From G963669295 sp963669295 (GTDB lineage: Bacteria > Bacteroidota > Bacteroidia > Flavobacteriales_D > CALLUQ01), in assembly GCA_963669295.1 (NCBI GenBank), contig OY769938.1:4774001-4838000 (forward strand): 64,000 bases of DNA, in the 5' to 3' direction. Shown in pieces: positions 8,326 to 16,450 of this stretch. The position numbers and the translations under genes are program-made. The notes under the pieces are model-generated. The model saw only the letters and a program-made list of their open reading frames with translations. It was not told the origin of the DNA and ran no database searches. Each line of letters begins with the position of its first letter. Position 1 is the stretch's first letter.

Positions 8326-8910
8326 TTACTGCTCGGCAATAATTTGATGACGAATTTTACTTAAGAACTCAGGCGTTACTCCCAGGTAAGAGGCAATCAT
8401 GTATTGCGGCACCCGCTGGTGTATGGTAGGGTATTGCGCTTTAAATTGCAGGTAGTTTTCTTTGGCCGAAAGGGTAAAGTTGTTCATAATTCGGTTTTGC
8501 GCAGCTACGTAGGCTTTTTGAATGAGCTTTCTAAAAAAGCGTTCCATTTTGGGCACTTCTTTATACATCATTTCCATGTCTACATTATTGAGCTGTGCCA
8601 CTGTAGTGTTTTCGAGGCACTGCACATTGTAGCGGGCAGGTTGCTGAGTAATAAAGCTCCCCAGGTCGCCCGTCCACCAATCTTCAATAGCAAATTGCAC
8701 GGTGTGTTCTCCACCATCGGGGTCGATGTAGTAGGTGCGTATGCAGCCCGAAATCACATAGCTTTGAAACCGGTCTACATCGCCATGCTGCACTACATAC
8801 TGCCCTTTTTTATAGGTGCGTTTGGTAATTTTAGCGGCTACCAATGCCCGTTCATCGGCATTGAGTTCTACCCGTTCGCAAATATGGTGGAGCAGCGCAT
8901 TGTTTTCCAT
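8326..8910 (-). CDS. Crp/Fnr family transcriptional regulator
   Basis: 194 residues. The N-terminal cyclic-nucleotide-binding jelly roll is visible as YKKGQYVVQHGDVDRFQSYVISGCIRTYY and WWTGDLGSFITQQPARYNVQCLENTTVAQL; the C-terminal part resembles the winged helix of Bacteroidota Crp-like proteins (YLQFKAQYPTIHQRVPQYMIASYLGVTPEFLSKIR). The cAMP-contact signature is not obvious, so the ligand is unknown. It lies upstream of the SnoaL-pirin run, same strand, and may control it. Confidence 0.85.
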   Translation of the reverse strand: MENNALLHHICERVELNADERALVAAKITKRTYKKGQYVVQHGDVDRFQSYVISGCIRTYYIDPDGGEHTVQFAIEDWWTGDLGSFITQQPARYNVQCLENTTVAQLNNVDMEMMYKEVPKMERFFRKLIQKAYVAAQNRIMNNFTLSAKENYLQFKAQYPTIHQRVPQYMIASYLGVTPEFLSKIRHQIIAEQ

Positions 8911-8958
8911 AACTGCAAGTTAATGGTTTCTGTAAAAATATGATACAGGCAAGCTGTT

Positions 8959-9378
8959 TTATACCTTTTTGTTAGAGGGATATATGGCTACCAGGGCGGC
9001 AATAATAATGATGTTTTTCATGATGTATTGCCCCAGTAGAGAAGGAACAAGGTCGCCATTAAATGTTTGTTCAGGGAAAAGAATGAGGGGCGAAAAGGTA
9101 AGTGCCATGTGCACCAATGCTACAATAATGGTTAGTTTTTTAAAGTAGCCACTAAGCAGCATTGCTCCAACAAAAGTTTCCCATACGGCCAGCAGTATAA
9201 TGGATGCAGCCGGAGGGATGACACCAAACGATAAGTGACTGATGGTAATTTGTGCCAGGTCTTCGGCAGGGCTGGCTCCAGCAAAAAACTTGAGGATACC
9301 AAAGTACAGGTATACCACCCCAATGCTAATGGCAATGCGACGATGTGGGTGTAGTTGTGCTATGGTTGTAACTAACAC
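8959..9378 (-). CDS. DoxX-like integral membrane protein
   Basis: 139 residues with four hydrophobic segments (about 15-33, 55-78, 85-103, 117-133). The pattern ISIGVVYLYFGILKFFAGASPAEDLA at the N-terminus and WETFVGAMLLSGYFKK in the second helix is typical of DoxX-like proteins, small four-helix proteins often linked to redox or thiol homeostasis. The start codon is GTG (9376-9378). It lies 48 bp upstream of the next minus-strand gene boundary and 48 bp before the Crp/Fnr start. Confidence 0.75.
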   Translation of the reverse strand: MLVTTIAQLHPHRRIAISIGVVYLYFGILKFFAGASPAEDLAQITISHLSFGVIPPAASIILLAVWETFVGAMLLSGYFKKLTIIVALVHMALTFSPLILFPEQTFNGDLVPSLLGQYIMKNIIIIAALVAIYPSNKKV

Positions 9379-9436
9379 ACCACAAACTTAAAGGGTTTTG
9401 TTTCAGTAAAATATGAGGATGATCAGGTATTGGTGT

Positions 9437-10066
9437 TTAGTGTTGTTCCATTTTTTGAGCCAACCAGTGGTGTAGGGTAGATTTGGCTTTGTAGGTTCTT
9501 ATTGCTTCGGGTGTTGTAGGGTTGCTATACAACTGGCGCAATTGACTCACGGCATCAGCAAACTGATCGAGTTTAAAGGGGCTACCCAGGTAAGTGCCAC
9601 CATACAACTCATATTTTTTGGCTTTTGGAGGCCATTTGGCCGTGGCTTTTTCTTTTCCTTCAATAGGATGAACCATGTAGTAAGAGTAAAAAGCATCTAC
9701 GTAAACATTGCTTTCGTAAATGGGCATTTCGCCTTCGCCACCACCGCTCATAATGAAATAGTTGCCATCGCGTTTCTTTAAAAATAAAAATACCGATTGG
9801 CCTTCTTCGTAGGTGGTCCACCGATGAGCGCAGGTCCAATTGCTAAACTGTTGCACCTTTATGGTTGGACTGTGGTAAAAGCCATGGGGTTGACCTTTTA
9901 TTTTAAGGGTAAAATCTTTTTCGCCCACTTCGGTAATAGTGCCATATACAATTAGGTGAGATTTCATAATCATATCTGCCAGCGGTGTGGGGCTGTAGTC
10001 GGCTCGGGCGGTAGAGAAGGAGAGTGCAAGAGCGCAAATAAGGCTTGTTTTAATAAGGTGTTTCAT
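9437..10066 (-). CDS. Secreted hypothetical protein, paralogue of the next gene
   Basis: 209 residues with signal peptide MKHLIKTSLICALALSFSTARA. It shares with the protein at 10091-10738 the segments DYSPTPLADMIMKSHLIVYGTITEVGEKDFTLK, NWTCAHRW, GQSVFLFL..DGNYFIMSGGGEGEMPIYE and a C-terminal KYELYGGTYLGS...F.DA. The two Trp-Thr-Cys motifs and a GGGEGEMPIYE loop are the best-conserved parts. No sorting domain. I know no function; the VYGTI.EVGE strand resembles small OB- or beta-barrel-like periplasmic proteins, which is only an impression. Confidence 0.65.
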   Translation of the reverse strand: MKHLIKTSLICALALSFSTARADYSPTPLADMIMKSHLIVYGTITEVGEKDFTLKIKGQPHGFYHSPTIKVQQFSNWTCAHRWTTYEEGQSVFLFLKKRDGNYFIMSGGGEGEMPIYESNVYVDAFYSYYMVHPIEGKEKATAKWPPKAKKYELYGGTYLGSPFKLDQFADAVSQLRQLYSNPTTPEAIRTYKAKSTLHHWLAQKMEQH

Positions 10067-10090
10067 GTGGTAAAGGTATGGCGAATAAAG

Positions 10091-10738
10091 TTAGTTTTTT
10101 TGCAGTTGGTGAATGAGCCATGTATGGAACCCGGTTCGGGCTTTGTATTTTTCTATGGCATCATTACTACAAAGCATTTTATAGGTATCTCCTGATGCTT
10201 CAAAACATTTTCGTGCGGTTTTAATGGCATCGGTAAAGGATTTTAACGCCACTTTGCTGCCGTAATAATTGGCGCCATATAGCTGATGGCTTTTTGCATT
10301 AAACAAGGTGTTGGCATTTTCTTTTTGTGTTTCGGGAGTTGTGTTAAAGGTATAATACCCATTAATGTATACATCATCCTCGTATATAGGCATTTCACCT
10401 TCACCACCTGCACTCATAATGTGGTAATTGCCATCGTTTAGCGTGAGGAAAAGCAGTACCGATTGCCCTTTTTTGTATTTGGTCCATCGTTGTGCGCAGG
10501 TCCAATCGCGAAACTTTTTAATGGTCATTACCTTTTGGTAGGGGGCATCATCCAGCTGCCCCAACACGTGTAAGGTAAAGTTTTGCTCACCAACTTCGTG
10601 TATGGTGCCATACACAATGGCATCGGCATGCATTACCATTTCTATAAAAGGAATAGGACTGTATTTTGCTTGAGCTGTAGAGCATGCCAGTGTAAGCAGT
10701 AGTGCAAGTGAAAAGATGATGTTTTGAAGGCGTTTCAT
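10091..10738 (-). CDS. Secreted hypothetical protein, tandem paralogue
   Basis: 215 residues with signal peptide MKRLQNIIFSLALLLTLACSTAQA. It is the tandem copy of the protein at 9437-10066, 24 bp upstream on the same strand, with the same SPIPFIEMVMHADAIVYGTIHEVGEQNFTLHV opening, DWTCAQRW and GEGEMPIYEDDVYINGYYTFN segments. The C-terminus carries an extra Cys pair (KCFEASGDTYKMLC) missing in the copy, perhaps a disulphide. Function unknown. Confidence 0.65.
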   Translation of the reverse strand: MKRLQNIIFSLALLLTLACSTAQAKYSPIPFIEMVMHADAIVYGTIHEVGEQNFTLHVLGQLDDAPYQKVMTIKKFRDWTCAQRWTKYKKGQSVLLFLTLNDGNYHIMSAGGEGEMPIYEDDVYINGYYTFNTTPETQKENANTLFNAKSHQLYGANYYGSKVALKSFTDAIKTARKCFEASGDTYKMLCSNDAIEKYKARTGFHTWLIHQLQKN

Positions 10739-10761
10739 GGCAAATTTGTTGCTGAATAAAG

Positions 10762-11277
10762 TTAGTTGTTTTTCTTAAGGGGCACGTTTATGATGCGCTT
10801 TTGTACATGCTCTTCATTATGCCATGTAGATTCTTCACTGGTGCATATATACAAGAAATTCTCAGTGGCAATGCGCACATAGGCAGTTTCAAAATGCCCG
10901 CCATTTTGCTCGCCATCTACATCTTCAATTTTTACAATGAATTTGGAGTAATGTGCTATTAAACCATTGCTTGTAATTCGCACATAACTATTGCCTGCAA
11001 AAGGAAAATGGCTAGTACTATCGTTTAAATAGCTCCAGGGCATTTGTACATTTTCTGATTTTGGAGTGTTGGGCAAAAATGCCTTACTGTTTTCGTAAGT
11101 GTAGGGAGGCTTAAAGTGTTTTCGGTTAGAGTTGAGTAAAGTAATTTTTAGTCCTTCAACAGGCTGTTGGTTGCTGGTGGCTTGTACAATAAGTATGCGC
11201 CCTCCATGCCATGGACAATGCTGGGCTAGAGCAGTTATGCTAAATAGCAGGCAGGATATCAATAAGGCGTTTTTCAT
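10762..11277 (-). CDS. Secreted hypothetical protein with CPWHGG start, paralogue pair
   Basis: The ATG at 11275-11277 is chosen because it opens a signal peptide (MKNALLISCLLFSITALAQ); an upstream in-frame start would overlap the neighbour. The mature protein begins HCPWHGGRILIVQATSNQQPVEGLKITLL, a carboxypeptidase-regulatory-like beta strand, and contains VKIEDVDGEQNGGHFETAYVRI, shared with the gene at 11280-11786. The two Cys/His-rich N-termini (CPWHGG, CEWCGS) look like metal or disulphide sites. Only 2 bp separate the two genes, so they are one transcript. Function unknown. Confidence 0.65.
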   Translation of the reverse strand: MKNALLISCLLFSITALAQHCPWHGGRILIVQATSNQQPVEGLKITLLNSNRKHFKPPYTYENSKAFLPNTPKSENVQMPWSYLNDSTSHFPFAGNSYVRITSNGLIAHYSKFIVKIEDVDGEQNGGHFETAYVRIATENFLYICTSEESTWHNEEHVQKRIINVPLKKNN

Positions 11278-11279
11278 GG

Positions 11280-11786
11280 TTAATCGTTCTTTTTTTCCAG
11301 GCTTACTCGAATGGTTTTGTCGCGCAAGCAATCTTTTTTATCCAGGCACCGGGCTTCAGCGCATAATGCAATAAATTTACTGGTAGGTACTTCGAGGTAG
11401 GCAGTGGCAAATTGCCCGCCATTTTGCTCGCCATCCACATCTTCTACTTTTACTACCAGGTGTTGGTAGTTGTTTTTTATGGTGCTATTTGTAATAAAGG
11501 TGTAGTGGGTGCTTGCCCACTCAAAATACCCATTGCTACGATGCAAATGTTTTTCTACTGGATCGCCAGTGTAGTAACTGTTTTGGGTAAATGTGGCAGT
11601 GCCTTTTAAGTATTGCACTTCTAACGATTGCCCTTTTACTTCTTGCACGGTTATTTCAAGGCGGTTTACCACTTGTTGGTTGTAGGTAGCTTCTACCATT
11701 AGCATGTGCGAGCCGCACCACTCGCAGTGTTGTGCGAAGGTGGTACTAACCCATAGTAGACTTAGTAGTACGATGGCGTGTTTCAT
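11280..11786 (-). CDS. Secreted hypothetical protein with CEWCGS start, paralogue pair
   Basis: 168 residues with signal peptide MKHAIVLLSLLWVSTTFAQ. The mature N-terminus HCEWCGSHMLMVEATYNQQVVNRLEITV and the segment VKVEDVDGEQNGGQFATAYLEV mark it as a tandem paralogue of the gene at 10762-11277. The last third holds a further Cys-rich stretch (CAEARCLDKKDC). It is the first gene of the four-gene minus-strand run. No sorting domain and no family I can name. Confidence 0.65.
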   Translation of the reverse strand: MKHAIVLLSLLWVSTTFAQHCEWCGSHMLMVEATYNQQVVNRLEITVQEVKGQSLEVQYLKGTATFTQNSYYTGDPVEKHLHRSNGYFEWASTHYTFITNSTIKNNYQHLVVKVEDVDGEQNGGQFATAYLEVPTSKFIALCAEARCLDKKDCLRDKTIRVSLEKKND

Positions 11787-12298
11787 TGTTTGGCGGCTTT
11801 GTAAGGCTGTACACGTGTGTGAGGAAAAGGTTCAATAGATTAGCTTGGATGTTGCCGGGCGTTTCCCCAATATCTCCTGACGTCGGATTGGGGGGCGGGC
11901 TTTTCGCTATTATCGCTATGGCTATTACGAACCTTGTAAGCCATGGAGTGGCTCCTGCTGTCGCCTTACCCTGGCAACAAGCTTTTTCGCAGCCAGCCAC
12001 AGCGGATAGCCGCTGCAATCCCTAACGCAATTTTGGTGCTTAATTTATGCTTATTGGCAAGGTGCTTCGTCTTTGGCCTTTACCTGTTTGTATTTTTTGT
12101 GTGAATTCGAAGTACAGTAGGCGAGGCAGGCTCAGGACATGGAAAATGTAAAGTATAAACTGTGAACTGGTGTTGTATGTTGGTGCAGATTAGAGAAGAA
12201 GGGAGAAGAGGAGTAGTAGGAAATATATCGCACAATAAATATACGTATTTTCACTATATCATTCAGGGTGCCAAAACAATACCTTTGGTAATCGTAGT
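11787..12298. other. Divergent intergenic region with a GC-rich structured block
   Basis: 512 bp between a minus-strand and a plus-strand gene. The block at about 11860-12025 is GC-rich and structured: CCCCAAT...ATTGGGG around 11868-11897 and CAGCGG-ATAG-CCGCTG at 12000-12015. No convincing gene starts here. The remainder (12030-12298) is AT-rich leader for the cyclase gene; TACCTTTGG at 12280-12288 looks like a Bacteroidota -7 element but has no clear -33 partner and lies very close to the start codon. Confidence 0.5.
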
Positions 12299-14254
12299 AT
12301 GATTAAGAAGGCATGTTATAGCATTATTTTACTGTTGTGGTGTTGCGGAGGCTTTGCCCAGCAAAAGGCCATCGACTCGCTTTCAGCATTATTGCCTTTT
12401 GCTCAAACAGATACTGCCGAGGCTCGTTTACTCATAGCACTGGCCGATGCTTACACCAGTATAGATCGTACACAAAGCATAGCTATTTTGCACGAAGCCA
12501 ACCATGTATTGGTTACCGATGATTTACCATTACGTGCCACCATTTTGCACAATTTGTTCATGCAATTGTATTGGAACAGGCAATACAACGATGCTCGCAA
12601 ATATGCGTTAAAAGCGTTGCCGCTGTTTGAATTGTTAAGGGATTACAGGGAAAAGGCGAGGTGCCAAAACATGATTGGGCTTAGCTACTTTAAACAGTTT
12701 AATTATGCCAAAGCATTGCCCTACCTGTTAGAAGCATTAACCACTGCCGAAATGGCTAACGATAGCAAGTCGATAGGCAATGCTTACACCAACATTGGTA
12801 TGTTGCATGTAGCGTTAAAAGATACCATGGCCATAAGCGATTACCAGCAGGCTTATAGTGCATATCAGCAAGCGGGCGATACAGCCAGCATGGCTCTGGC
12901 ATTAAACAACATGGCCAATTACCATTCGGAGCATACCAACGCTTATGGCCAGGCACTGGCTTACCACCAACAAGCATTGTACCTTAAAAGAACTTTTGCC
13001 CACCAACAATCGTTGTGTACCTCTTTGCTAAACATTGGCAACTGCCTAAATCAGCTTAACAGTGCCGACAGTGCCTTGCTGTATTTACAAGAAGCGCAGC
13101 AGTTGTTGGATTCGTTGGCATTGCCCTACCATCAAAGTTTGCTGCATTATTACACGGCCACTGCTTATGCATTAAAGGGCAACCAGCCGTTGGCGTTAAA
13201 AAATTACCGGCAGGCAGTAGCCATTGCAGGCACGCACGAGTTGGATGATGTGTTGCTGGAATGCTACAAAGAGCTTTCTGCCCTTTACCAGGAGGCAGGC
13301 GATTATAAAAACGGATTGCTGTACCAAAAAATGGTAGACAAAACGAAGGAAAAGCTGGCGTTGTACCAGCAAATTGAAGCGACCAAAAAGCTGGAGTTGC
13401 AATACCAGTTTAAGCGCGAGCAAGCGGCCGATTCTATTCAATACGAAGCTGCCATATTGCGCAAGGCGTTGGAGTTGGAGAAAAAGCAAGCGGTAATTGA
13501 TAGGGATAAGATAGAAAAAATAGGGCTGTGGCTGGGGGTAGGGGTGCTGCTTACTATTGCTTTGCTGGTGTATAGGTACAGCAGGGTGTTGGCTTTTGAA
13601 AAGCAACGTTCGGAAAACTTACTGCTTAATATTTTGCCCGAAGCTACGGCCGAAGAGTTAAAACAGCACGGCAGTGCTAAGGCGCAACATTATAAGATGG
13701 TATCGGTGCTGTTTACCGATTTTAAGGGATTTACCCAATTGTCGGAACAGCTTACTACCGAAGCTCTTATTGCTGAAATTGATTATTGCTACCAGGCGTT
13801 TGATAGCATTGTAGAAGCACACGGGGTAGAAAAAATAAAAACCATTGGCGATGCTTATATGGCGGTGGGCGGGGTGCCTACTGCCAATACTACCAACTCT
13901 ATAGATACAGTAAGGGCGGCCCTTGCCATTTGCAATTTTATGCAAGAGTACGCATCGCAGCGGCGGGGCGAGGGCCTGCCCTTTTTTGAAATAAGAATAG
14001 GGGTGCATACAGGCGAAGTAATTGCGGGTGTGGTGGGGCATAAAAAGTTTGCTTACGATGTGTGGGGCGATACGGTAAACACCGCAGCTCGTATGGAAAG
14101 CAGTGGCGAGGTGGGTAGGGTAAACGTTTCTGAAGCCACCTATCGGTTGGTGCAACAACAGTTTAAGTGTGTTGCTCGTGGTGCCGTAGCGGCCAAAAAT
14201 AAGGGGGAGCTAAAAATGTGGTTTGTGGAAGGGGAGAGTGAAGGAGGAGTGTGA
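12299..14254 (+). CDS. TPR-containing class III adenylate cyclase
   Basis: 651 residues: signal peptide (MIKKACYSIILLLWCCGGFAQ), about seven tetratricopeptide repeats (residues 35-350), coiled coil (365-400), one membrane helix (about 406-424) and a cytoplasmic class III cyclase domain (455-645). Metal-binding Asp are in FTDFKGFT and KTIGDAYM. The substrate-specifying positions read Lys (KIKTIGD) and Asp (YDVWGD), the adenine set; guanylate cyclases have Glu and Cys there. It should make cAMP in response to something sensed by the periplasmic TPR domain. The Crp/Fnr-type gene at 8326-8910 is a possible cAMP reader. It stands alone on its strand. Confidence 0.9.
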   Translation: MIKKACYSIILLLWCCGGFAQQKAIDSLSALLPFAQTDTAEARLLIALADAYTSIDRTQSIAILHEANHVLVTDDLPLRATILHNLFMQLYWNRQYNDARKYALKALPLFELLRDYREKARCQNMIGLSYFKQFNYAKALPYLLEALTTAEMANDSKSIGNAYTNIGMLHVALKDTMAISDYQQAYSAYQQAGDTASMALALNNMANYHSEHTNAYGQALAYHQQALYLKRTFAHQQSLCTSLLNIGNCLNQLNSADSALLYLQEAQQLLDSLALPYHQSLLHYYTATAYALKGNQPLALKNYRQAVAIAGTHELDDVLLECYKELSALYQEAGDYKNGLLYQKMVDKTKEKLALYQQIEATKKLELQYQFKREQAADSIQYEAAILRKALELEKKQAVIDRDKIEKIGLWLGVGVLLTIALLVYRYSRVLAFEKQRSENLLLNILPEATAEELKQHGSAKAQHYKMVSVLFTDFKGFTQLSEQLTTEALIAEIDYCYQAFDSIVEAHGVEKIKTIGDAYMAVGGVPTANTTNSIDTVRAALAICNFMQEYASQRRGEGLPFFEIRIGVHTGEVIAGVVGHKKFAYDVWGDTVNTAARMESSGEVGRVNVSEATYRLVQQQFKCVARGAVAAKNKGELKMWFVEGESEGGV

Positions 14255-14462
14255 GGAGATAGAAGATAGGAGAAAGGAGAGGATGTACATGATGATGTAT
14301 ACTCGCTATCATTATTTTCACTGCATTTTACTATACCAATCCTATTACAGGCACTACTTTATTCCCCCTAACACGACCCTCACATCACCTTATCCCATTC
14401 CCCCTTTATTTCACTCCTGCGCAGGCAGGAATCCACTTTCTTTACTTGAAGCAACTGTTGTA
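14255..14462. repeat. Repeat-bearing gap upstream of the deaminase cluster
   Basis: AT-rich gap containing one copy of the dispersed CTCCTGCGCAGGCAGGAATC element (about 14406-14425), a near-palindrome also seen at about 21807, 22159, 55258, 63340 and 63400. No gene seen. Confidence 0.6.
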
Positions 14463-14493
14463 TTGCGCTCCCCGTTTTTTTGATGTATCTTTA
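14463..14493 (+). promoter_or_regulatory. Candidate promoter of the deaminase cluster
   Basis: TTG (14463-14465), a 20-bp spacer, then TATCTTTA (14486-14493) fit the Bacteroidota TTTG-N19-21-TAnnTTTG promoter. Transcription would then begin near 14500, after the ATG at 14493 and before the GTG at 14511, which supports GTG as the true start. Confidence 0.45.
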
Positions 14494-14510
14494 TGAGGAA
14501 GGTTGTTACC

Positions 14511-15341
14511 GTGAAAATAACGCAACACTATAGCACCCCCAAAGCCATGGCCGACCATATTCATGGAGGTACAGTCAGGTTTACCGACAACCGCACTGTA
14601 GCACAACAACAAAAAGCCATACAGCGTGCTGCAACCATAGGCAACCAGGGGGGCGCCAGCCCAGTACACAATTACCGCTGGCTCAGCATTCGCAATGGTC
14701 CCATTACCTACCCGTTGCAACACGACGATACACAGCTGCTCGAAACCATTGAAGTGCAAGGAAACCCGGGGTTTGGTGTTAATGTAGGCAACATTAACGG
14801 CAATGGCTATAATGGGAGTATGAACAGTGCCAATGGCATCCATACCGAACCGTTGCTAATAGGAAGGGCTTATAGCGGTCAAATAGGTACCAACTGGATA
14901 GCTGCCAATGCGGCCATTAATCAAGCCAACAACAATGCTGGTGGTGCTGCCAACCGGGCACATTTTGCCTTGTTTACCGAGCGGCACCCGTGTAACCTGG
15001 TAGGCCATCAATGCAACAATAACCTGCTCAATGCTCGTTACCATACCAACGATACAGTAGATTGGCGGTTTGCTAATACACAAGCCATTACAGCTTCATA
15101 CATAGGCATGGCCAACAATACTTACCCCAATTATGTATTCCATGTGCATCCGCAAAACAATTGGTTGCTAGAAGGAGGCAGGGTAATTGATAACCCCAAA
15201 AACAAGCCGAAAAAGAAAACCGATAATAATAAAAAACACGAAGACGATACTCGAGAAAGCGACAATAGCAAATTTACAGGCATGAGCAACCCCAGCAACG
15301 ATCCATTGGGCTCCAGCTGGAACAACCCCATTCTTGTTTAA
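14511..15341 (+). CDS. Putative deaminase-fold toxin 1 with FTDNR leader (altered zinc site)
   Basis: 276 residues from GTG 14511; an in-frame ATG at 14493 adds six residues. GTG is preferred because VKITQHYSTPKAM aligns with the start of the third paralogue and the likely promoter overlaps the ATG. The leader (VRFTDNRTVAQQQKAIQ) resembles the DNRP...Q motif found in proteins associated with extracellular contractile injection systems. The core has HTE (H111, E113) as the deaminase HxE motif and FTERHPC (C161), but the second zinc cysteine is displaced (PC-x6-C, C168) relative to PCxxC in its neighbours. The tail is Lys/Asn-rich (KNKPKKKTDNNKK). No signal peptide, sorting domain or neighbouring immunity gene. 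Substrate unknown. Confidence 0.6.
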   Translation: MKITQHYSTPKAMADHIHGGTVRFTDNRTVAQQQKAIQRAATIGNQGGASPVHNYRWLSIRNGPITYPLQHDDTQLLETIEVQGNPGFGVNVGNINGNGYNGSMNSANGIHTEPLLIGRAYSGQIGTNWIAANAAINQANNNAGGAANRAHFALFTERHPCNLVGHQCNNNLLNARYHTNDTVDWRFANTQAITASYIGMANNTYPNYVFHVHPQNNWLLEGGRVIDNPKNKPKKKTDNNKKHEDDTRESDNSKFTGMSNPSNDPLGSSWNNPILV

Positions 15342-16324
15342 TGAAACACACGCCCACACATACCGCCCCATTACAAGGGGCCACACAAAGTGCGGGTGGC
15401 ACCGCCACCTTTACCGATAATCGCCTTGTAGCACAACAACAGCAAAGTATACAGCTTATGGCAAACAATGCCGTAGCACAATTGGCGGTTACCATTAATC
15501 CGGCTGTTGGAGCCAGCCCCGCTGCTGTGCAAGGCCACCGTAACCTTATACAAAACAGGCAATTCATATTTAATGCTGTTCCCAACGACTTAGGGCTTAT
15601 TGTGCGTGCCATAGAGGTATTTGGAGTTCCTGGCTTTCGACGCAATGTAGGCAACATTAATGGTGGTGCTGCCAAGGTCAATGTACAGCAAGGCACCCAT
15701 ACCGAGCCCATTTTAATAGGCAATACTTATGGCGTAGCAGGAAACCCTGCCTGGCCTGCAACCAATGGAGCAGTAGATGTTGCTAATGCTGCTGCTGCCG
15801 GGCGCGCTAATTTTAATTTGTTTACCGAACGACATCCCTGTGGTGGATGCAATACTGCGGCCAACTTGCAAAATGCCCGTTATGTAGCTGCCGATCAGGT
15901 TAACTGGGCACATGCTGGCGATGCAGCAGTGGCCGCTTCGCACATTCCTCGGGCCAGTGCGCAGTTTCCCGGGTGGGGAAACTGGCACGTAGTAGCTGGC
16001 GACGAAGGATTGTTACGTGCATACCGCGAAGAAGTACCACCAGTAGCACCTCCTGTGGCAGCAGCAGCCCCTGTAGTTGGTGCCGAAAAACGGAAGGCAA
16101 CAGATGAAGCGGGAGTACCACCCGTAAAAAGGATGCCCGGAAAAGATGCTCCAGTCGTAAACGAAGCTGAGGCAGCGGTAGCTAAACCAGGAGCAAAAAA
16201 GAGACTGGGCATGCGTGGTTTGGGAAGAAAAGGAGGAAATAGTCTTCACAAGCCTTTTAAGCCCCCAGGTAAAAAAGACGATCCTGATGGTGGTGGTGGC
16301 GCAAGTGGTGCTATACCCACTTAA
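15341..16324 (+). CDS. Putative deaminase-fold toxin 2 with FTDNR leader and basic tail
   Basis: 327 residues. The ATG overlaps the previous stop by one base (TAATG), implying translational coupling. Leader: ATFTDNRLVAQQQQSIQLMANNAVAQLA (residues 22-49). The catalytic core shows H120-x-E122 (HTEPILIG) and P166-C167-G-G-C170 (FTERHPCGGC), the zinc-deaminase signature of nucleic-acid and toxin deaminases. After residue 228 a long disordered Pro/Ala/Lys tail includes KRKATDEAGVPPVKR (250-264), whose spacing of two basic clusters resembles a bipartite nuclear localisation signal, and KKRLGMRGLGRK (286-297). No signal peptide. It may be an injected effector acting on nucleic acid or nucleotides; that is inference from motifs. 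Confidence 0.65.
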   Translation: MKHTPTHTAPLQGATQSAGGTATFTDNRLVAQQQQSIQLMANNAVAQLAVTINPAVGASPAAVQGHRNLIQNRQFIFNAVPNDLGLIVRAIEVFGVPGFRRNVGNINGGAAKVNVQQGTHTEPILIGNTYGVAGNPAWPATNGAVDVANAAAAGRANFNLFTERHPCGGCNTAANLQNARYVAADQVNWAHAGDAAVAASHIPRASAQFPGWGNWHVVAGDEGLLRAYREEVPPVAPPVAAAAPVVGAEKRKATDEAGVPPVKRMPGKDAPVVNEAEAAVAKPGAKKRLGMRGLGRKGGNSLHKPFKPPGKKDDPDGGGGASGAIPT

Positions 16325-16450
16325 ACAATACTTCAACATTTCATTGTTATCATTCTACAGCAACTGCATGCATTGCCCCCTGTTTGATGACGTATTTTTA
16401 CGATTGCGTTAATGAGCGAAATGCCGTACATTTAATGTGTATAACTGGTA

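Noticed and set aside
8404..8943. Plus-strand frame opposite the Crp/Fnr gene
   Set aside because: The minus strand encodes a recognisable regulator; the plus frame shows no family pattern.
11786..12025. Overlapping plus and minus frames in the cyclase upstream region
   Set aside because: Both strands are open through a GC-rich structured block; neither translation looks like a protein.
16393..16400. Strong independent promoter for deaminase 3
   Set aside because: TATTTTTA is present but the nearest ATTG is only 17 bp upstream, short for this promoter type; kept as a remark only.
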